Positions 8,605 through 17,813 of a stretch of 64,000 nt of DNA are shown here, in pieces. The stretch is from assembly GCF_019966575.1 (NCBI RefSeq), contig NZ_JAINFK010000001.1, positions 496,001 through 560,000 of the forward strand. The letters run 5' to 3'. This stretch comes from Oricola cellulosilytica (GTDB lineage Bacteria > Pseudomonadota > Alphaproteobacteria > Rhizobiales > Rhizobiaceae). Each line of letters begins with the position of its first letter. Within the stretch, counting starts at the first letter, position 1. Under the pieces are notes generated by a model. The model did no database searches, was not told where the DNA came from, and saw nothing but the letters and a program-made list of their open reading frames with translations. The position numbers and the translations under genes are program-made.

Positions 8605-9545
8605 CGGCCAGGCCGGCGATCTGGTTTGCGGTTCTAGCGATTTTGCTGCCTGGTCGCGTGTCCGCCCAACCCGCATCGCTGGTCTGTGCTTCGCTGGCAC
8701 AGCAACTCCAGCAACATCCCGGCTCCGTCGACGGGCGCGTCCTCAACGAGGCTCTTTTCGAGGCTGCCGATCTCGATTGCGCCGACATCGCGCAGGACCT
8801 GCTCGAAAAAGGCGCCTCGGTCAGGTCGCGGAATCGTGCAGGGGCCACTGCCCTGTCGATCGCCGCAAGCAAGGGCGCCGAAAACGTGTCCGTTCTTCTT
8901 TTGAAGGCCGGAGCAGATGTGCACCACCGCGACCTCTCAGGCGCCACTCCGCTGTTGCGCGCAGCCAGGGACGGGCGTCGGCGCGAGGCGCGACTACTGC
9001 TGGAGGCGGGTGCCGACCCCAACGCGGCCGACGACCAGGCGATTACGCCGCTTATTGCGGCGACATTCGGCGGGCACCGCCTGCTCGTCGAAATCCTGGT
9101 GGAGGCGGGCTCGACGATCGACGCCGTCGACAAGACCGGCAAGGTTGCGCTCAGCTACGCAGCTGGCCGCGCATTTGCCGATATCGCGCAAATTCTGATT
9201 GCAGCTGGTGCCCATGCCGACGGTGTCTGGGGGCATGCGCTGACACCTTTAATGTGGGCCGCCGGTCACGCCAACGATGCCCCCCAAGCCGACGGGATCA
9301 GGACCGCCCGGCTGCTGCTGGAGGCCGGCGCGGATCCGTTGCGGCGCGATGACCGGGGCAGGGACGCGCTTATGATCGCAGCCGAGCGCGGCCATGCGGA
9401 GATGATCGACCTGTTGATCGAGAACGGAGCGGACCCGTCACGGCGGGACCTTCGAGGCATGACTGCGATCGATCTTGCCGGAAAAGCCGAAATCCGCGCC
9501 CACCTCCGCCGACATGCGGGCAAGGCTCAAAGCGACGCGAGATAG
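8601..9545 (+). CDS. Secreted ankyrin-repeat protein
   Basis: The product has 314 aa with an N-terminal signal peptide (about residues 1-22, ending VSA-Q). It is followed by a short cysteine-containing region and then about seven ankyrin repeats from near residue 60 to 305. Repeat marks include 'GATALSIAASKGAENV', 'GATPLLRAARDG', 'AITPLIAATFGGH', 'GRDALMIAAERGH' and 'GMTAIDLAG'. It is presumably a periplasmic protein-binding scaffold. ATG 8601 overlaps the stop of the preceding gene by 4 nt. Its 3' end overlaps the 3' end of the convergent cytochrome gene by 19 nt. A role in assembling or protecting the quinoprotein/cytochrome partners is plausible but inferred only from location. Confidence 0.85.
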   Translation: MTARPAIWFAVLAILLPGRVSAQPASLVCASLAQQLQQHPGSVDGRVLNEALFEAADLDCADIAQDLLEKGASVRSRNRAGATALSIAASKGAENVSVLLLKAGADVHHRDLSGATPLLRAARDGRRREARLLLEAGADPNAADDQAITPLIAATFGGHRLLVEILVEAGSTIDAVDKTGKVALSYAAGRAFADIAQILIAAGAHADGVWGHALTPLMWAAGHANDAPQADGIRTARLLLEAGADPLRRDDRGRDALMIAAERGHAEMIDLLIENGADPSRRDLRGMTAIDLAGKAEIRAHLRRHAGKAQSDAR

Positions 9546-10087
9546 CGCGACAGCGCCTCTATGGTTTCGTCGGAAAGCTGCTTCATGGTGCTAATCTTGT
9601 CGGGCGCGTTCATCCGCACTTCATTCTTGAAATCCAGCATTGTTTTTCGGAGATATCCGGGTTGTTGGCCGGCAAGACGCGGAATACGGCTGTCACCCTC
9701 CCATTTGCCGTGACAGGCACTGCATTGCCCCCCGGTAATGCCGCGCTCGGCGAGTTTCTCATCGCCGTCCTCGGCACGCGCCTCGATCCCGGGCCATGCC
9801 CTGTCTGCAAAATGCTGCGCGATATCCTTCATCTGGTCCCTCGAATATTCCGAGGCGATCGGCGTCATGATTTCGCTCTCGCGCCGTCCGGCAGCATAAT
9901 CCTTCAACTGGGTATAGATGTAGAAGAACTCCTGACCCCAGATGATGGGAAACTCGGCATCCGCGGGAATGCCGTCTTCGCCATGGCACCCGCTGCAGAC
10001 AGCGACTGCGTCCTCAAGTGCGAACTCCTCCGCGCTGACCGGCGCGGCCAAAACTAGCGCTGTGATGACCAGCGAGGCTCGTTTCAT
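9527..10087 (-). CDS. Di-haem c-type cytochrome (c4/c553-like)
   Basis: This is a periplasmic electron carrier of 186 aa starting at ATG 10087, where a signal peptide (MKRASLVITALVLAAPVSA) begins. Two CxxCH haem-attachment motifs are present, CSGCH at residues 31-35 and CSACH at 122-126, one in each half, as in c4-type cytochromes. Possible axial methionines lie in 'EIMTPIA' and 'ISTMKQL'. The gene lies 77 nt downstream of the PQQ alcohol dehydrogenase on the same strand, so it is the likely electron acceptor of that enzyme. Its last 19 nt overlap the convergent ankyrin gene. Confidence 0.92.
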   Translation of the reverse strand: MKRASLVITALVLAAPVSAEEFALEDAVAVCSGCHGEDGIPADAEFPIIWGQEFFYIYTQLKDYAAGRRESEIMTPIASEYSRDQMKDIAQHFADRAWPGIEARAEDGDEKLAERGITGGQCSACHGKWEGDSRIPRLAGQQPGYLRKTMLDFKNEVRMNAPDKISTMKQLSDETIEALSRYLASL

Positions 10088-10164
10088 GAAGCGGACTCCG
10101 TTCGTTGGACGGGGCGAAGCCTGGCAGCTCCGCCCCGCGCACATGCAAATCTAGCGAGCCTCAA

Positions 10165-11865
10165 TCAGTCGGCAAGCGTGAACGCGATGATGTTGTTGCC
10201 GCGCTTGTAGTTGAGCTGTGCGTTACCACCCGCGGCGACCACGATGAATTGCCGCCCGTCCACGGTGTAGCTGGATGGCGGCGCATTCACGCCTGCGCCG
10301 GCCTGGAAGCGCCACAACTCGCCACCGGTTTCGGAATCGTACGCCTTGAACAGGCCATTGCCCTCACCGGTGAAAACCAGTCCGCCGGCCGTGGCGAGGA
10401 TTCCTCCGATCATCGGCTGTTCCGTCCGTACCTTCCAGCGGATCTTGCCCGTGTTGTAATCGACGGCTGTGACGTTGCCCCACTGTTCCTCTTCGGGGAT
10501 AACGTCGAAGGAACCGCCGAGCCAGAGCTTGCCCTCCGGGTACGGGGTAGATGCGACCGTGTAAGTCATCGGCTGGTGAAGGTTGATTGCATAGGTCAGA
10601 CCCAAGTTCGGGTCGATCGCCATGGGCGACCATTCCACGCCCCCGTTTGCACCCGGAAGCATCCGGGCGCCATCGGCCGTCGGAAGGGTCCACATGCCTT
10701 CCTGCGGCACCATTGCTTCCGAAAAACGGATCATCGAACAGTCATCCGCGCGGTTTACATAAACATGACCTGTCTTCCCGCCGTGCAGAATGCCTTTCAC
10801 ATCGTTGCCCGCATCGTCTTTGACCGTGGTGATGATCGGCGGCGAAACCGCGTCGAGATCCCAGACGTCGTGTGCAACATACTGGAAGTGGCAGATATAC
10901 TCGCCAGTGTTCAAATCGACGGAGACAAGGCTATCGGTGTATAGATTGTCGCCGGGACGCAGCGAACCGTCGAGGTCTGGCGACGGGTTGCCGACCACGA
11001 AATATATCCGGTCGGTCTCCAGATCGACTGCCGGGTTTTGCCAGACACCGCCACCGAGCGTTTCATACGGATCGCCCATCTCCTCCAGCGCGGCCTTCTC
11101 GGCCTCAATGTCACGATGCATGTTGCGTCCCGTTGCGTCCTCCGTCGCCCAGACTCCGACAGAGTCCTCCGGGATAGTGTGGAACGTCCACTTCAATTCG
11201 CCGGTCTCGGTATCGAACGCCTTGACAAAGCCCCGGATGCCGTACTCGCCACCGTTCGTTCCGATCAGCACCATGCCGTTGACGACGCTTGGTGCCATGG
11301 TTTCCGAGTATCCGAGTTCGGGATCGGCAATCTGCGTCTCCCAGACCTGTTTTCCTGTCTTGGCATCGAGCGCGACGAGCTTCGCGTCGAGCGTGCCCAT
11401 GAAAACCTTGCCGCCCGAAACCGCGACGCCGCGGTTGTTTGGGCCACAGCAATAGGTCGTGATCGGTCCCATGTCATGCTTGTGATGCCATATCTGTTCG
11501 CCAGTGCGGGCGTTCAGCGCATAGACATGATTGAACGCGGTGGTGACATACATCACACCGTTCACCACGATCGGCGAGGTTTCCATCGTGTCGACGATCT
11601 CGGTCTGGAATATCCATGCCGGGCGGAGGTTTTTCACATTATCGGTGTTGATCTGGCGCGACGGATAGTAGCGCGTCTGCTCGTAGTTGCCGTTGGTGTG
11701 AAGAAAATTGTTCCCATCGCCGGCGGCGCGGCTAAGCATGTCCTGGTCGACAAATGAAAGGTCGCCGTAGAGCGTACTGGCGGAAGTCTCCTCCTGCGCC
11801 ACTGCTGCTCCCGGCGTCAACAATAGCGGGAGCACATATAAGATCTGTAATACCTTGAAATTCAT
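10165..11865 (-). CDS. PQQ-dependent alcohol dehydrogenase with lanthanide-type Asp
   Basis: This periplasmic quinoprotein of the methanol/ethanol dehydrogenase family has 566 aa and a signal peptide ending near residue 23 (AVA-Q). The vicinal cysteine pair that stacks on PQQ is at 139-140 (YCCGPNNRG). Expected metal ligands are Glu207 (GGEYGIRG), Asn293 (VGNPSPD) and the catalytic Asp336 in 'HDVWDLDAV'. The residue two after it is Asp338; calcium enzymes such as MxaF have Ala there, whereas XoxF/PedH/ExaF-type enzymes have Asp and need a lanthanide. Propeller W-motifs recur through the chain. A cytochrome c gene follows on the same strand. It is divergent from the PQQ-associated propeller gene across 117 nt. 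The substrate is unknown. Confidence 0.92.
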   Translation of the reverse strand: MNFKVLQILYVLPLLLTPGAAVAQEETSASTLYGDLSFVDQDMLSRAAGDGNNFLHTNGNYEQTRYYPSRQINTDNVKNLRPAWIFQTEIVDTMETSPIVVNGVMYVTTAFNHVYALNARTGEQIWHHKHDMGPITTYCCGPNNRGVAVSGGKVFMGTLDAKLVALDAKTGKQVWETQIADPELGYSETMAPSVVNGMVLIGTNGGEYGIRGFVKAFDTETGELKWTFHTIPEDSVGVWATEDATGRNMHRDIEAEKAALEEMGDPYETLGGGVWQNPAVDLETDRIYFVVGNPSPDLDGSLRPGDNLYTDSLVSVDLNTGEYICHFQYVAHDVWDLDAVSPPIITTVKDDAGNDVKGILHGGKTGHVYVNRADDCSMIRFSEAMVPQEGMWTLPTADGARMLPGANGGVEWSPMAIDPNLGLTYAINLHQPMTYTVASTPYPEGKLWLGGSFDVIPEEEQWGNVTAVDYNTGKIRWKVRTEQPMIGGILATAGGLVFTGEGNGLFKAYDSETGGELWRFQAGAGVNAPPSSYTVDGRQFIVVAAGGNAQLNYKRGNNIIAFTLAD

Positions 11866-11982
11866 CGCTTTTCTCCTCCCTCGACCTGTAGACCCTCCAG
11901 TCGGTCAAGGCTTGCCAGCATATGCGAAAAACTCTGGACTTGCCAGCGCGTAAGGTTAGGCTTGTGTTGAGGGGGTAGGCGG

Positions 11983-12954
11983 ATGAAGGCGGTTTTGGTT
12001 GCAATGGCACTAACGCTGCTTGCCGCACCGGCTGTATCTGCGGCAGGCTCCGGGCTGGCATTCGTGGCGAACGAGCGCGACGACACGCTGACGATACTTG
12101 GGCCAGATCACAGGGTTGCCGGCACTATCGATTCCTGCGCCCGGCCCCGCGGTATGCATTTCAGCGCCGACCGAAAGGAATTCTTCGTCGCCTGCGCTGA
12201 CGACGACCAGATTGCCATTTACGACACAGCGACGCGTGAACTGTTGCGCCGGATCCGCGGGGTGCCGGCTCCAGAGACCTTCGATCTCCACCCGGACGGA
12301 CGGCGGTTGATCGTTTCTAACGAGGAGGATGCGACCGCCACCGTCTACGATGTGGAGACCGGCGAACTGCTGGCGGAATACGAAACGGGAGAGGAGCCAG
12401 AAGGCGTCCAGGTGACCTCCGGTGGGCGACTGGTCTTCGTGGCATCGGAAGCGGCCAATCTGGTCCACGTCATCGACCTTGACGCCGACGAAGTGATCGC
12501 CGACATCCTCGTCGATACCCGGCCGAGACGCTTCGCCCTGACACCCGACGAGAAGGAACTCTGGGTCTCAGCCGAACTTGCAGGCATGATCAACATTATC
12601 GATGTGGAAACTCTGAAACTGGTCGGAGACATCGCATTCCTGCCGACCGGCTTTCGTCCCGAGCAGGTGACCCCGGTGGACGTGATCATGAATTCCGAAG
12701 GCAGTCGCGCCTATGTCGCGCTTGGCCGCGCAAATCATGTGGCCGTGGTCGATGTGCGCAAGCGCGAGGTCATCGACTATATTCTCGTCGGCAAGCGTGC
12801 CTGGGGGCTCGAGTTGTCCGCTGACGAAAAAACGCTTTATGTCGCCAACGGTCTCTCCGACGACGTATCGATTATTGATACGGGAACCCGCCAGGCGACC
12901 ACGACGATACCTGTCGGCCGCGTCCCATATGACGTCCTCATCGATGATCGCTAA
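11983..12954 (+). CDS. PQQ-associated YVTN beta-propeller protein (TIGR03866-like)
   Basis: This secreted protein has 323 aa with a signal peptide ending near residue 20 (VSA-A). The rest is seven-bladed YVTN/NHL-like propeller sequence, with repeated 'D-x-A-T-x-E', 'VFVASEAANLVHVID' and 'LYVANGLSDDVSIID' blades. From memory it matches the family named 'PQQ-dependent catabolism-associated beta-propeller' (TIGR03866). That family normally occurs beside a PQQ alcohol dehydrogenase and a dedicated ABC transporter. Here it is divergent from the dehydrogenase, and its last 11 nt overlap the start of the next gene. Its biochemical role is not established. Confidence 0.85.
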   Translation: MKAVLVAMALTLLAAPAVSAAGSGLAFVANERDDTLTILGPDHRVAGTIDSCARPRGMHFSADRKEFFVACADDDQIAIYDTATRELLRRIRGVPAPETFDLHPDGRRLIVSNEEDATATVYDVETGELLAEYETGEEPEGVQVTSGGRLVFVASEAANLVHVIDLDADEVIADILVDTRPRRFALTPDEKELWVSAELAGMINIIDVETLKLVGDIAFLPTGFRPEQVTPVDVIMNSEGSRAYVALGRANHVAVVDVRKREVIDYILVGKRAWGLELSADEKTLYVANGLSDDVSIIDTGTRQATTTIPVGRVPYDVLIDDR

Positions 12955-14110
12955 ACTTGTCGCGGCGCTGATATTGGCCGCGGTTGCGGGGCCCGCGTTT
13001 TCGGCGGAGACGGCGCGTGTCGTCTATCTGGGACTTCAGGACGACCCGTACTACGAACCGCAGCGTGTCTATACCGGGCTCTCGCTCAAGGACCGGAACC
13101 GTCCGCTCGACGGAGTACGCCTCGCGTTCCGCGGAACCAGAATCCTGACTCGCGCGATCGGAATAGAGTTCGAGCTGCAGGAAAGACTGCTCGGAGCGGA
13201 AGAACTCGCTGGTGCGGTACGGGCGGCGGGTGACGATGGCGCAATTGCCGTGTTGCTTGATCTGCCGGCGGATCGGATGGAGTCGTTGCTGGCGACCGGG
13301 AGCGGGAATGAACTGCTCTTCAATATTCGCGACGGCGCCGACCGATGGCGCGGCGCTGATTGCAACGCGAACCTGCTGCACACGATGCCGTCGCGCTCGA
13401 TGCTCACCGACGCGATGGCGCAATATCTGCGGTTTCGCCGATGGACCCGCATCCTGCTTCTGAGCGGAGACGCGCTCGCGGACGGGGAGGAGGCTGACGC
13501 CATCCGTCGCTCGACCGCCAAGTTCGGACTGAAGATCGTCGCCGACCGCGACTTTGTTCTCACCAACGACCCTCGGCGGCGCGACCTGAGCAACATTGCC
13601 CTGCTCACCGGTCCTCCCGCCCATGATGTTATCTGGTTGGCCGACGCGGAGGGTGAGTTCGGCCGCTACGTACCCTACGCGACCTATTCGCCGCGCCCCG
13701 TCGTCGGTGCAGAGGGACTATCGGCCGTCGCTTGGCACTGGACCTGGGAGCGGCATGGCGCTCCGCAGCTCAATCAGCGTTTTCGCCGAATAGCGGATCG
13801 CGACATGCAAATGTCCGACTGGGCGGGCTGGGCGGCCGGTCAGACGGTCATCGAGGCGGTGACGAAGTCCGGCTCGACCAATCCGGGCACCATCGTGGAA
13901 ACCATCCGAAGCGAGGAGTTTGCCATCGACCTCTACAAGGGCGTTCGAGGCAGTTTCCGGCGGTGGAATGGCCAACTCCGTCAACCGATCCTGCTGGCGA
14001 CGCACAATGCCGTGATCGCCAGTGCTCCTCTGGAAGGTTTCGAGCATCAGGTCGACACGCTCGACACCCTCGGCTTCGACGAAGCCGAAAGCCCGTGTTT
14101 ACGCCGATAG
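12944..14110 (+). CDS. PQQ-associated ABC substrate-binding-like protein (TIGR03863-like)
   Basis: The product has 388 aa, taken from ATG 12944 because a signal peptide (MIAKLVAALILAAVAGPAFS) begins there; this start overlaps the propeller gene by 11 nt. The fold is a Leu/Ile/Val-type periplasmic binding protein: an opening 'RVVYLGLQDDPYYEP' segment, a central 'FNIRDGADRWRGADC' with 'LHTMPSRSMLTDAMAQYL', and 'GWAAGQTVIEAV' near the end. It matches, from memory, the binding component of the PQQ alcohol dehydrogenase ABC system (TIGR03863). The ATPase and permease genes normally next to it are not present: the next gene is a glycosyltransferase on the other strand. It may therefore act as a sensor or chaperone, or use a transporter coded elsewhere. 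Confidence 0.82.
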   Translation: MIAKLVAALILAAVAGPAFSAETARVVYLGLQDDPYYEPQRVYTGLSLKDRNRPLDGVRLAFRGTRILTRAIGIEFELQERLLGAEELAGAVRAAGDDGAIAVLLDLPADRMESLLATGSGNELLFNIRDGADRWRGADCNANLLHTMPSRSMLTDAMAQYLRFRRWTRILLLSGDALADGEEADAIRRSTAKFGLKIVADRDFVLTNDPRRRDLSNIALLTGPPAHDVIWLADAEGEFGRYVPYATYSPRPVVGAEGLSAVAWHWTWERHGAPQLNQRFRRIADRDMQMSDWAGWAAGQTVIEAVTKSGSTNPGTIVETIRSEEFAIDLYKGVRGSFRRWNGQLRQPILLATHNAVIASAPLEGFEHQVDTLDTLGFDEAESPCLRR

Positions 14111-14190
14111 CATCGCCACGAACACTGCCCTAGGGAGTCCGATTTTCTGCCATGGCGCGGGACCGGCTGGTGATAGGAGGCCCTCCCGCT

Positions 14191-16149
14191 TTATCCGGAA
14201 AGCCGGGCGGCAACACGCTTGGCGACGTTGGCGAAGTGAATCTGTCCGACGGGCGATTTGAAGGCGCCCGAATAGACGTGGCGCACCATCTCCGAACGCC
14301 CGCTGAGAGTGTTGGCGATCTCGATGGCGAAATCCCGTTCGGAGCGCCTGACAACCCGCCCCTCGAAACGCTGCGACCTGAACTCAACGCTCACCGGCGT
14401 GCCGGGCGCCGCCGCTATACCGCCGACGAGGCGCATGCCACCGACCGATATGTCGGCCGTCCGGTAATTCCGCCTCTGGGTTCCAACCGTCAGAGCGACG
14501 CTTTCTTCACCTCGAAGCCGCTCGTTTCTGCGCATGCGCGGTTTTTCCACGCACACCGCGATCGCCGCGATCAGGATCAGCATGTTGTACCAGCTCCAGT
14601 AAAGTGCGATGGCGCTTGAGTCCTGCAGCGACTTGTTGCCACCAAAGGCGAAAGCGATGCCCAAGACCGTCAGCAGGAGGAGAAACGCGAATATTCCCAT
14701 CATCCGCCACTGCACAATGGTCCGGCTGCGGTCGCCGCCCTTCGCAGTCACCTTGAACTTTTGGCCCTTGGGGCGAATGAGGCCGATCGTGATCGCGGTG
14801 AGGATTTCGCGTGCCGCGAGAAGTTGCGAGACGTCGGTCATCACCGGCAGCACCCGTTGCCCGGACAGCCACGCCATGACCGTGACTTGGGCGAGGTAAT
14901 AGGGCAGGAAATTCGCGATGCCGTCGACCGTATCGACATTCACGGCATGAATGCCGAACAGGAGGTAAAGGATCGGCACGATCAGCCCGGCAACGCGGAA
15001 CGAATAGGAGCCAGCCCAATACAGCATGCTCTCCACCAAGCTGATCCGGTCGATCGGCCTCAAGCGGTTCGACCGCGCGAACGGGCCGTCGCCGCTGCGT
15101 ATGATCTGGAAGAAGCCAAGACACCAGCGGCTTCTCTGTGTGATGTATTCCTGCAGTCCCTCCGGGGCCAGGCCGATTGACAGGCGCTCGTTGAGATAGG
15201 CCGTGCCGTAGCCGTGGCGCTGCAGACGGAGTGTGAGCAGATAGTCTTCGGTCACTGAATCGGTCGGGAAGCCCCCGCTTTTTGCGAGCGCCGCCATTCG
15301 GATTACCGACGAGGTACCGCAGCAGAAGGCCGTCCCCCACGCGTCCTTGGAAGGCATAAGCACATCGAAGAAGTAGCGCTGTTCGTCCGGCCAGGCGTCA
15401 GATGCCTTCAGGTTGGCCTGGATCGGATCAGGATTGATAAAATGCTGTGGTGTCTGAACGATGCCCACGCACTCGTCGCGGAAGAGGGTGAGCGCCCGGC
15501 TCAGGAAGATCGGCACCGGAACGAAGTCCGCGTCGAGAACGGAGATGAAATCGGGCGGCTCGTTGAGGCCACGTACGTGCCTGATCGCGTGATTCAGATT
15601 GCCGGCCTTGGCATGCTTATTGTCCGGCCGCGTCAAGTAATTGCACTTCAGTTCGGCAGCAAGTTCGGCCAGCCATGGCCTCCTGCCGTCGTCGAGAACC
15701 CAAAGCCGGTAGTTGGGATAATCCATGGCCATGGCGCCGATTATCGTGCGTTCGAGGATCTCGCGTTCCTCGTTGTAGGTGCAGATGAAGACGTCGACCA
15801 GCGGCAGCCTTTCCTGATCGAACAGCCATCCGCTATTGGCATCCGCTTCGGCGGTACGGTTCCGAGTCCGTGTCAGGCTGATATAAGAAATGACGCTACC
15901 GGCCACCGCGGCGCACTCCACCGCGAAGAAAAGCAGACCGGCCCCGAAATCGACAAGGTTGTCGGAGGGCGGTATCGTCGCGGTGACGCGCCAGTACAGA
16001 TAGCGGGCGGTGAACGCCAAGACGATTGCGATCGGCAGGATACGCCAGGGGCTGTCCCGTTTGACCCATGGCATCACGGCTAACAGCGCGGCCGCGGCGA
16101 GAAAGCCGGGCGTGGCACCGTCGAGCAAGGTTGAAAGCGTCGGGTTCAT
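14191..16149 (-). CDS. Cellulose-synthase-like GT2 glycosyltransferase with PilZ domain
   Basis: This inner-membrane processive beta-glycan synthase has 652 aa. Two N-terminal helices (about 12-55) and one near 65-92 precede the cytoplasmic GT2 domain. The catalytic set is complete: DDG at 153-155, DAD at 206-208, 'FCCGTSS' at 275-281, TED at 300-302 and QRSRW at 338-342. Further membrane helices follow from about 375 to 535. The C-terminal PilZ domain has RxxxR at 540-544 and DxSxxG at 566-571, so activation by cyclic di-GMP is expected. The upstream gene in the operon is an HlyD-like protein. There is no bcsB, bcsC or bcsZ, so the product may be cellulose or another beta-glucan, as with rhizobial Bgs-type or Alg8/Alg44-type systems. 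Confidence 0.9.
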   Translation of the reverse strand: MNPTLSTLLDGATPGFLAAAALLAVMPWVKRDSPWRILPIAIVLAFTARYLYWRVTATIPPSDNLVDFGAGLLFFAVECAAVAGSVISYISLTRTRNRTAEADANSGWLFDQERLPLVDVFICTYNEEREILERTIIGAMAMDYPNYRLWVLDDGRRPWLAELAAELKCNYLTRPDNKHAKAGNLNHAIRHVRGLNEPPDFISVLDADFVPVPIFLSRALTLFRDECVGIVQTPQHFINPDPIQANLKASDAWPDEQRYFFDVLMPSKDAWGTAFCCGTSSVIRMAALAKSGGFPTDSVTEDYLLTLRLQRHGYGTAYLNERLSIGLAPEGLQEYITQRSRWCLGFFQIIRSGDGPFARSNRLRPIDRISLVESMLYWAGSYSFRVAGLIVPILYLLFGIHAVNVDTVDGIANFLPYYLAQVTVMAWLSGQRVLPVMTDVSQLLAAREILTAITIGLIRPKGQKFKVTAKGGDRSRTIVQWRMMGIFAFLLLLTVLGIAFAFGGNKSLQDSSAIALYWSWYNMLILIAAIAVCVEKPRMRRNERLRGEESVALTVGTQRRNYRTADISVGGMRLVGGIAAAPGTPVSVEFRSQRFEGRVVRRSERDFAIEIANTLSGRSEMVRHVYSGAFKSPVGQIHFANVAKRVAARLSG

Positions 16150-16170
16150 GCTGTCGCGAGCCTGCCGCGA

Positions 16171-17574
16171 CTAGCCGGCTGACGTGTTGAAGACAACCCG
16201 GCCGGTCCTGCCGACAGGGCAATCGCCTTGCTTCGCGCCGCCGTCGACTGATACGGCAACCCGGTAGGATTCCTTCGTCAAAGCCGAAGGCATAATGGCG
16301 AAGTTGGACGACGCCTCGGAAACGCCACTCAACTGGACGATCCGTCCGGAGGACGACTCCCCGCCTTCGCGGAAGGAAAATTTGGCCGGCATGCCGACGA
16401 ACAGGCTGTTATAGACCGCCTCGCTCACAACCGCCGTCACCAGCGTCCGGGAACAGTCGAGAAGGCTGATGAGAGGCTGTCCGGCGACTACCTGTTCCCC
16501 GGGGGCGGTGCGGATTTCCCACACCCTTCCCTCGACGGGCGAGGCGAGCGGTGCGTTCTCCGCCACCGCCAATGCTTCGCGCTCTCGTGAAACCACTCCT
16601 TGAAAGCGGACGATGCGAGCCTGGTGGCGCACAATGTCCGCAGTGATCAGTTCGATTGCTTCCCCGATCTCGTCCAGCCGCTGGGCGGAGCGTGGTTGAT
16701 CGTTGTAGCTGTCGCCGAGATAGCCACCATCGCGAAGCGCTTCGAATTCGACCACCAGGGCATTGCGTTCCGCCCGCGCCCCGTCCCCGGCCGCCTCGGC
16801 AACCATTGCGTCGCGGTGCGCAGCGTTCATCGCGGCCGTCGACGATATGCCGCTCTGGGCGAGTTCGCGTTGTCGCTCGCGCGCATCTTTCGCGTTCGCG
16901 CTGATCGCCGCCGCCGCGGCGATGCGCGCGTTCGCCTCGTCAATCCGGGCACTCACCTGAAGCATCCGGTTTTGGCGAAATTCCTCGAGTTGCACGGCGA
17001 GTTTGGCGCGGAGCTTCTTGAGCTCCTTCAGCTTCGCAGCCAAAGCGGCACGTTCCTCGCGCGCGTCGCTCAATCTGGCGGTCGCGTCTTCAAACCTGTG
17101 CCGGTCGGCCCGCGGATTGGCAATTTCCACGACCGGACTTCCCGCCGAAACCGGGCTTCCCGGCTGAAGTCTCGACAAGTTCCATCCGACAACCCCGTTG
17201 ATGGGCGCGCGCATCGTAACCAGGCGCGCGTTTACCACGGCTTCCACGCTGGATACCTGGGCGAGACGCTTGGCGGGCATCCAGCCGACGACGGCCAACA
17301 GTGCAAGTCCGACGATGCTTTTCGTCAACCTTGGCATCCAGCGCGTCCTGGCTGAAGCACCCGGAGCCTGCTCCGGGTCAGACATGGTCCCCGAGGCGGG
17401 GGTCTCGGTCCGGGCTTCCAGGTGGTCGCGGAGCATCGATTGCAGAGCCGAGGCATCGCTCGCCCCCGCACTGTCGCGTGAAAAAGATTCGCCGCCTTGG
17501 ACAGTGCGGCATATCCTGACCGCACCCAATTGCGCGTTCTGTTCATCATGCTCTGCGCTGGTCGAACGCGCCAT
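16171..17574 (-). CDS. HlyD/membrane-fusion-type protein of the exopolysaccharide module
   Basis: The product has 467 aa, starting at ATG 17574 behind a strong SD (GGGGAGGGG). A cytoplasmic N-terminal tail of about 80 residues precedes one membrane helix (about 84-100). The periplasmic part has a biotinyl-lipoyl-like half ('MRAPINGVVGWN'), a long coiled coil (about 150-310, rich in Ala, Arg and Glu), the second lipoyl half ('ASPVEGRVWEI') and a beta-barrel end. It lies 21 nt upstream of the GT2/PilZ gene in one operon and probably guides the glycan across the periplasm, as Alg44 or BgsB do. No TolC-type gene is close by. Confidence 0.85.
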   Translation of the reverse strand: MARSTSAEHDEQNAQLGAVRICRTVQGGESFSRDSAGASDASALQSMLRDHLEARTETPASGTMSDPEQAPGASARTRWMPRLTKSIVGLALLAVVGWMPAKRLAQVSSVEAVVNARLVTMRAPINGVVGWNLSRLQPGSPVSAGSPVVEIANPRADRHRFEDATARLSDAREERAALAAKLKELKKLRAKLAVQLEEFRQNRMLQVSARIDEANARIAAAAAISANAKDARERQRELAQSGISSTAAMNAAHRDAMVAEAAGDGARAERNALVVEFEALRDGGYLGDSYNDQPRSAQRLDEIGEAIELITADIVRHQARIVRFQGVVSREREALAVAENAPLASPVEGRVWEIRTAPGEQVVAGQPLISLLDCSRTLVTAVVSEAVYNSLFVGMPAKFSFREGGESSSGRIVQLSGVSEASSNFAIMPSALTKESYRVAVSVDGGAKQGDCPVGRTGRVVFNTSAG

Positions 17575-17741
17575 GTCCCCTCCCCGATCTGCTGCGTGTG
17601 CGGCAATGCCCTTTCGCGGCCGTCGGCGCCCGCTCAGGTAATGGGGCATATTTTGGGAGGTAAATGTTTGCGCTTTGTTAAGCTTGAAGCTTCGACTTTT
17701 CGGATGGCAAATTTTTGGTTAACGCATAGCGCAAATCTCCG

Positions 17742-17760
17742 CCCGTCGCTGAGCGACGGG
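17742..17760 (-). terminator. Stem-loop downstream of the urt operon
   Basis: A perfect 8-bp inverted repeat (CCCGTCGC / GCGACGGG) with a 3-nt loop lies 54 nt beyond the urtE stop. It could end the urt transcript. A clear U-tract is missing on the minus side, so Rho-independent function is uncertain. The surrounding 17575-17813 gap also holds the AT-rich promoter region of the exopolysaccharide operon. Confidence 0.45.
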
Positions 17761-17813
17761 AACGCGTGTCGGGCCAGTCCCGCCGATTGAGGGCCACCGC
17801 GCTCCGGTCAAGA

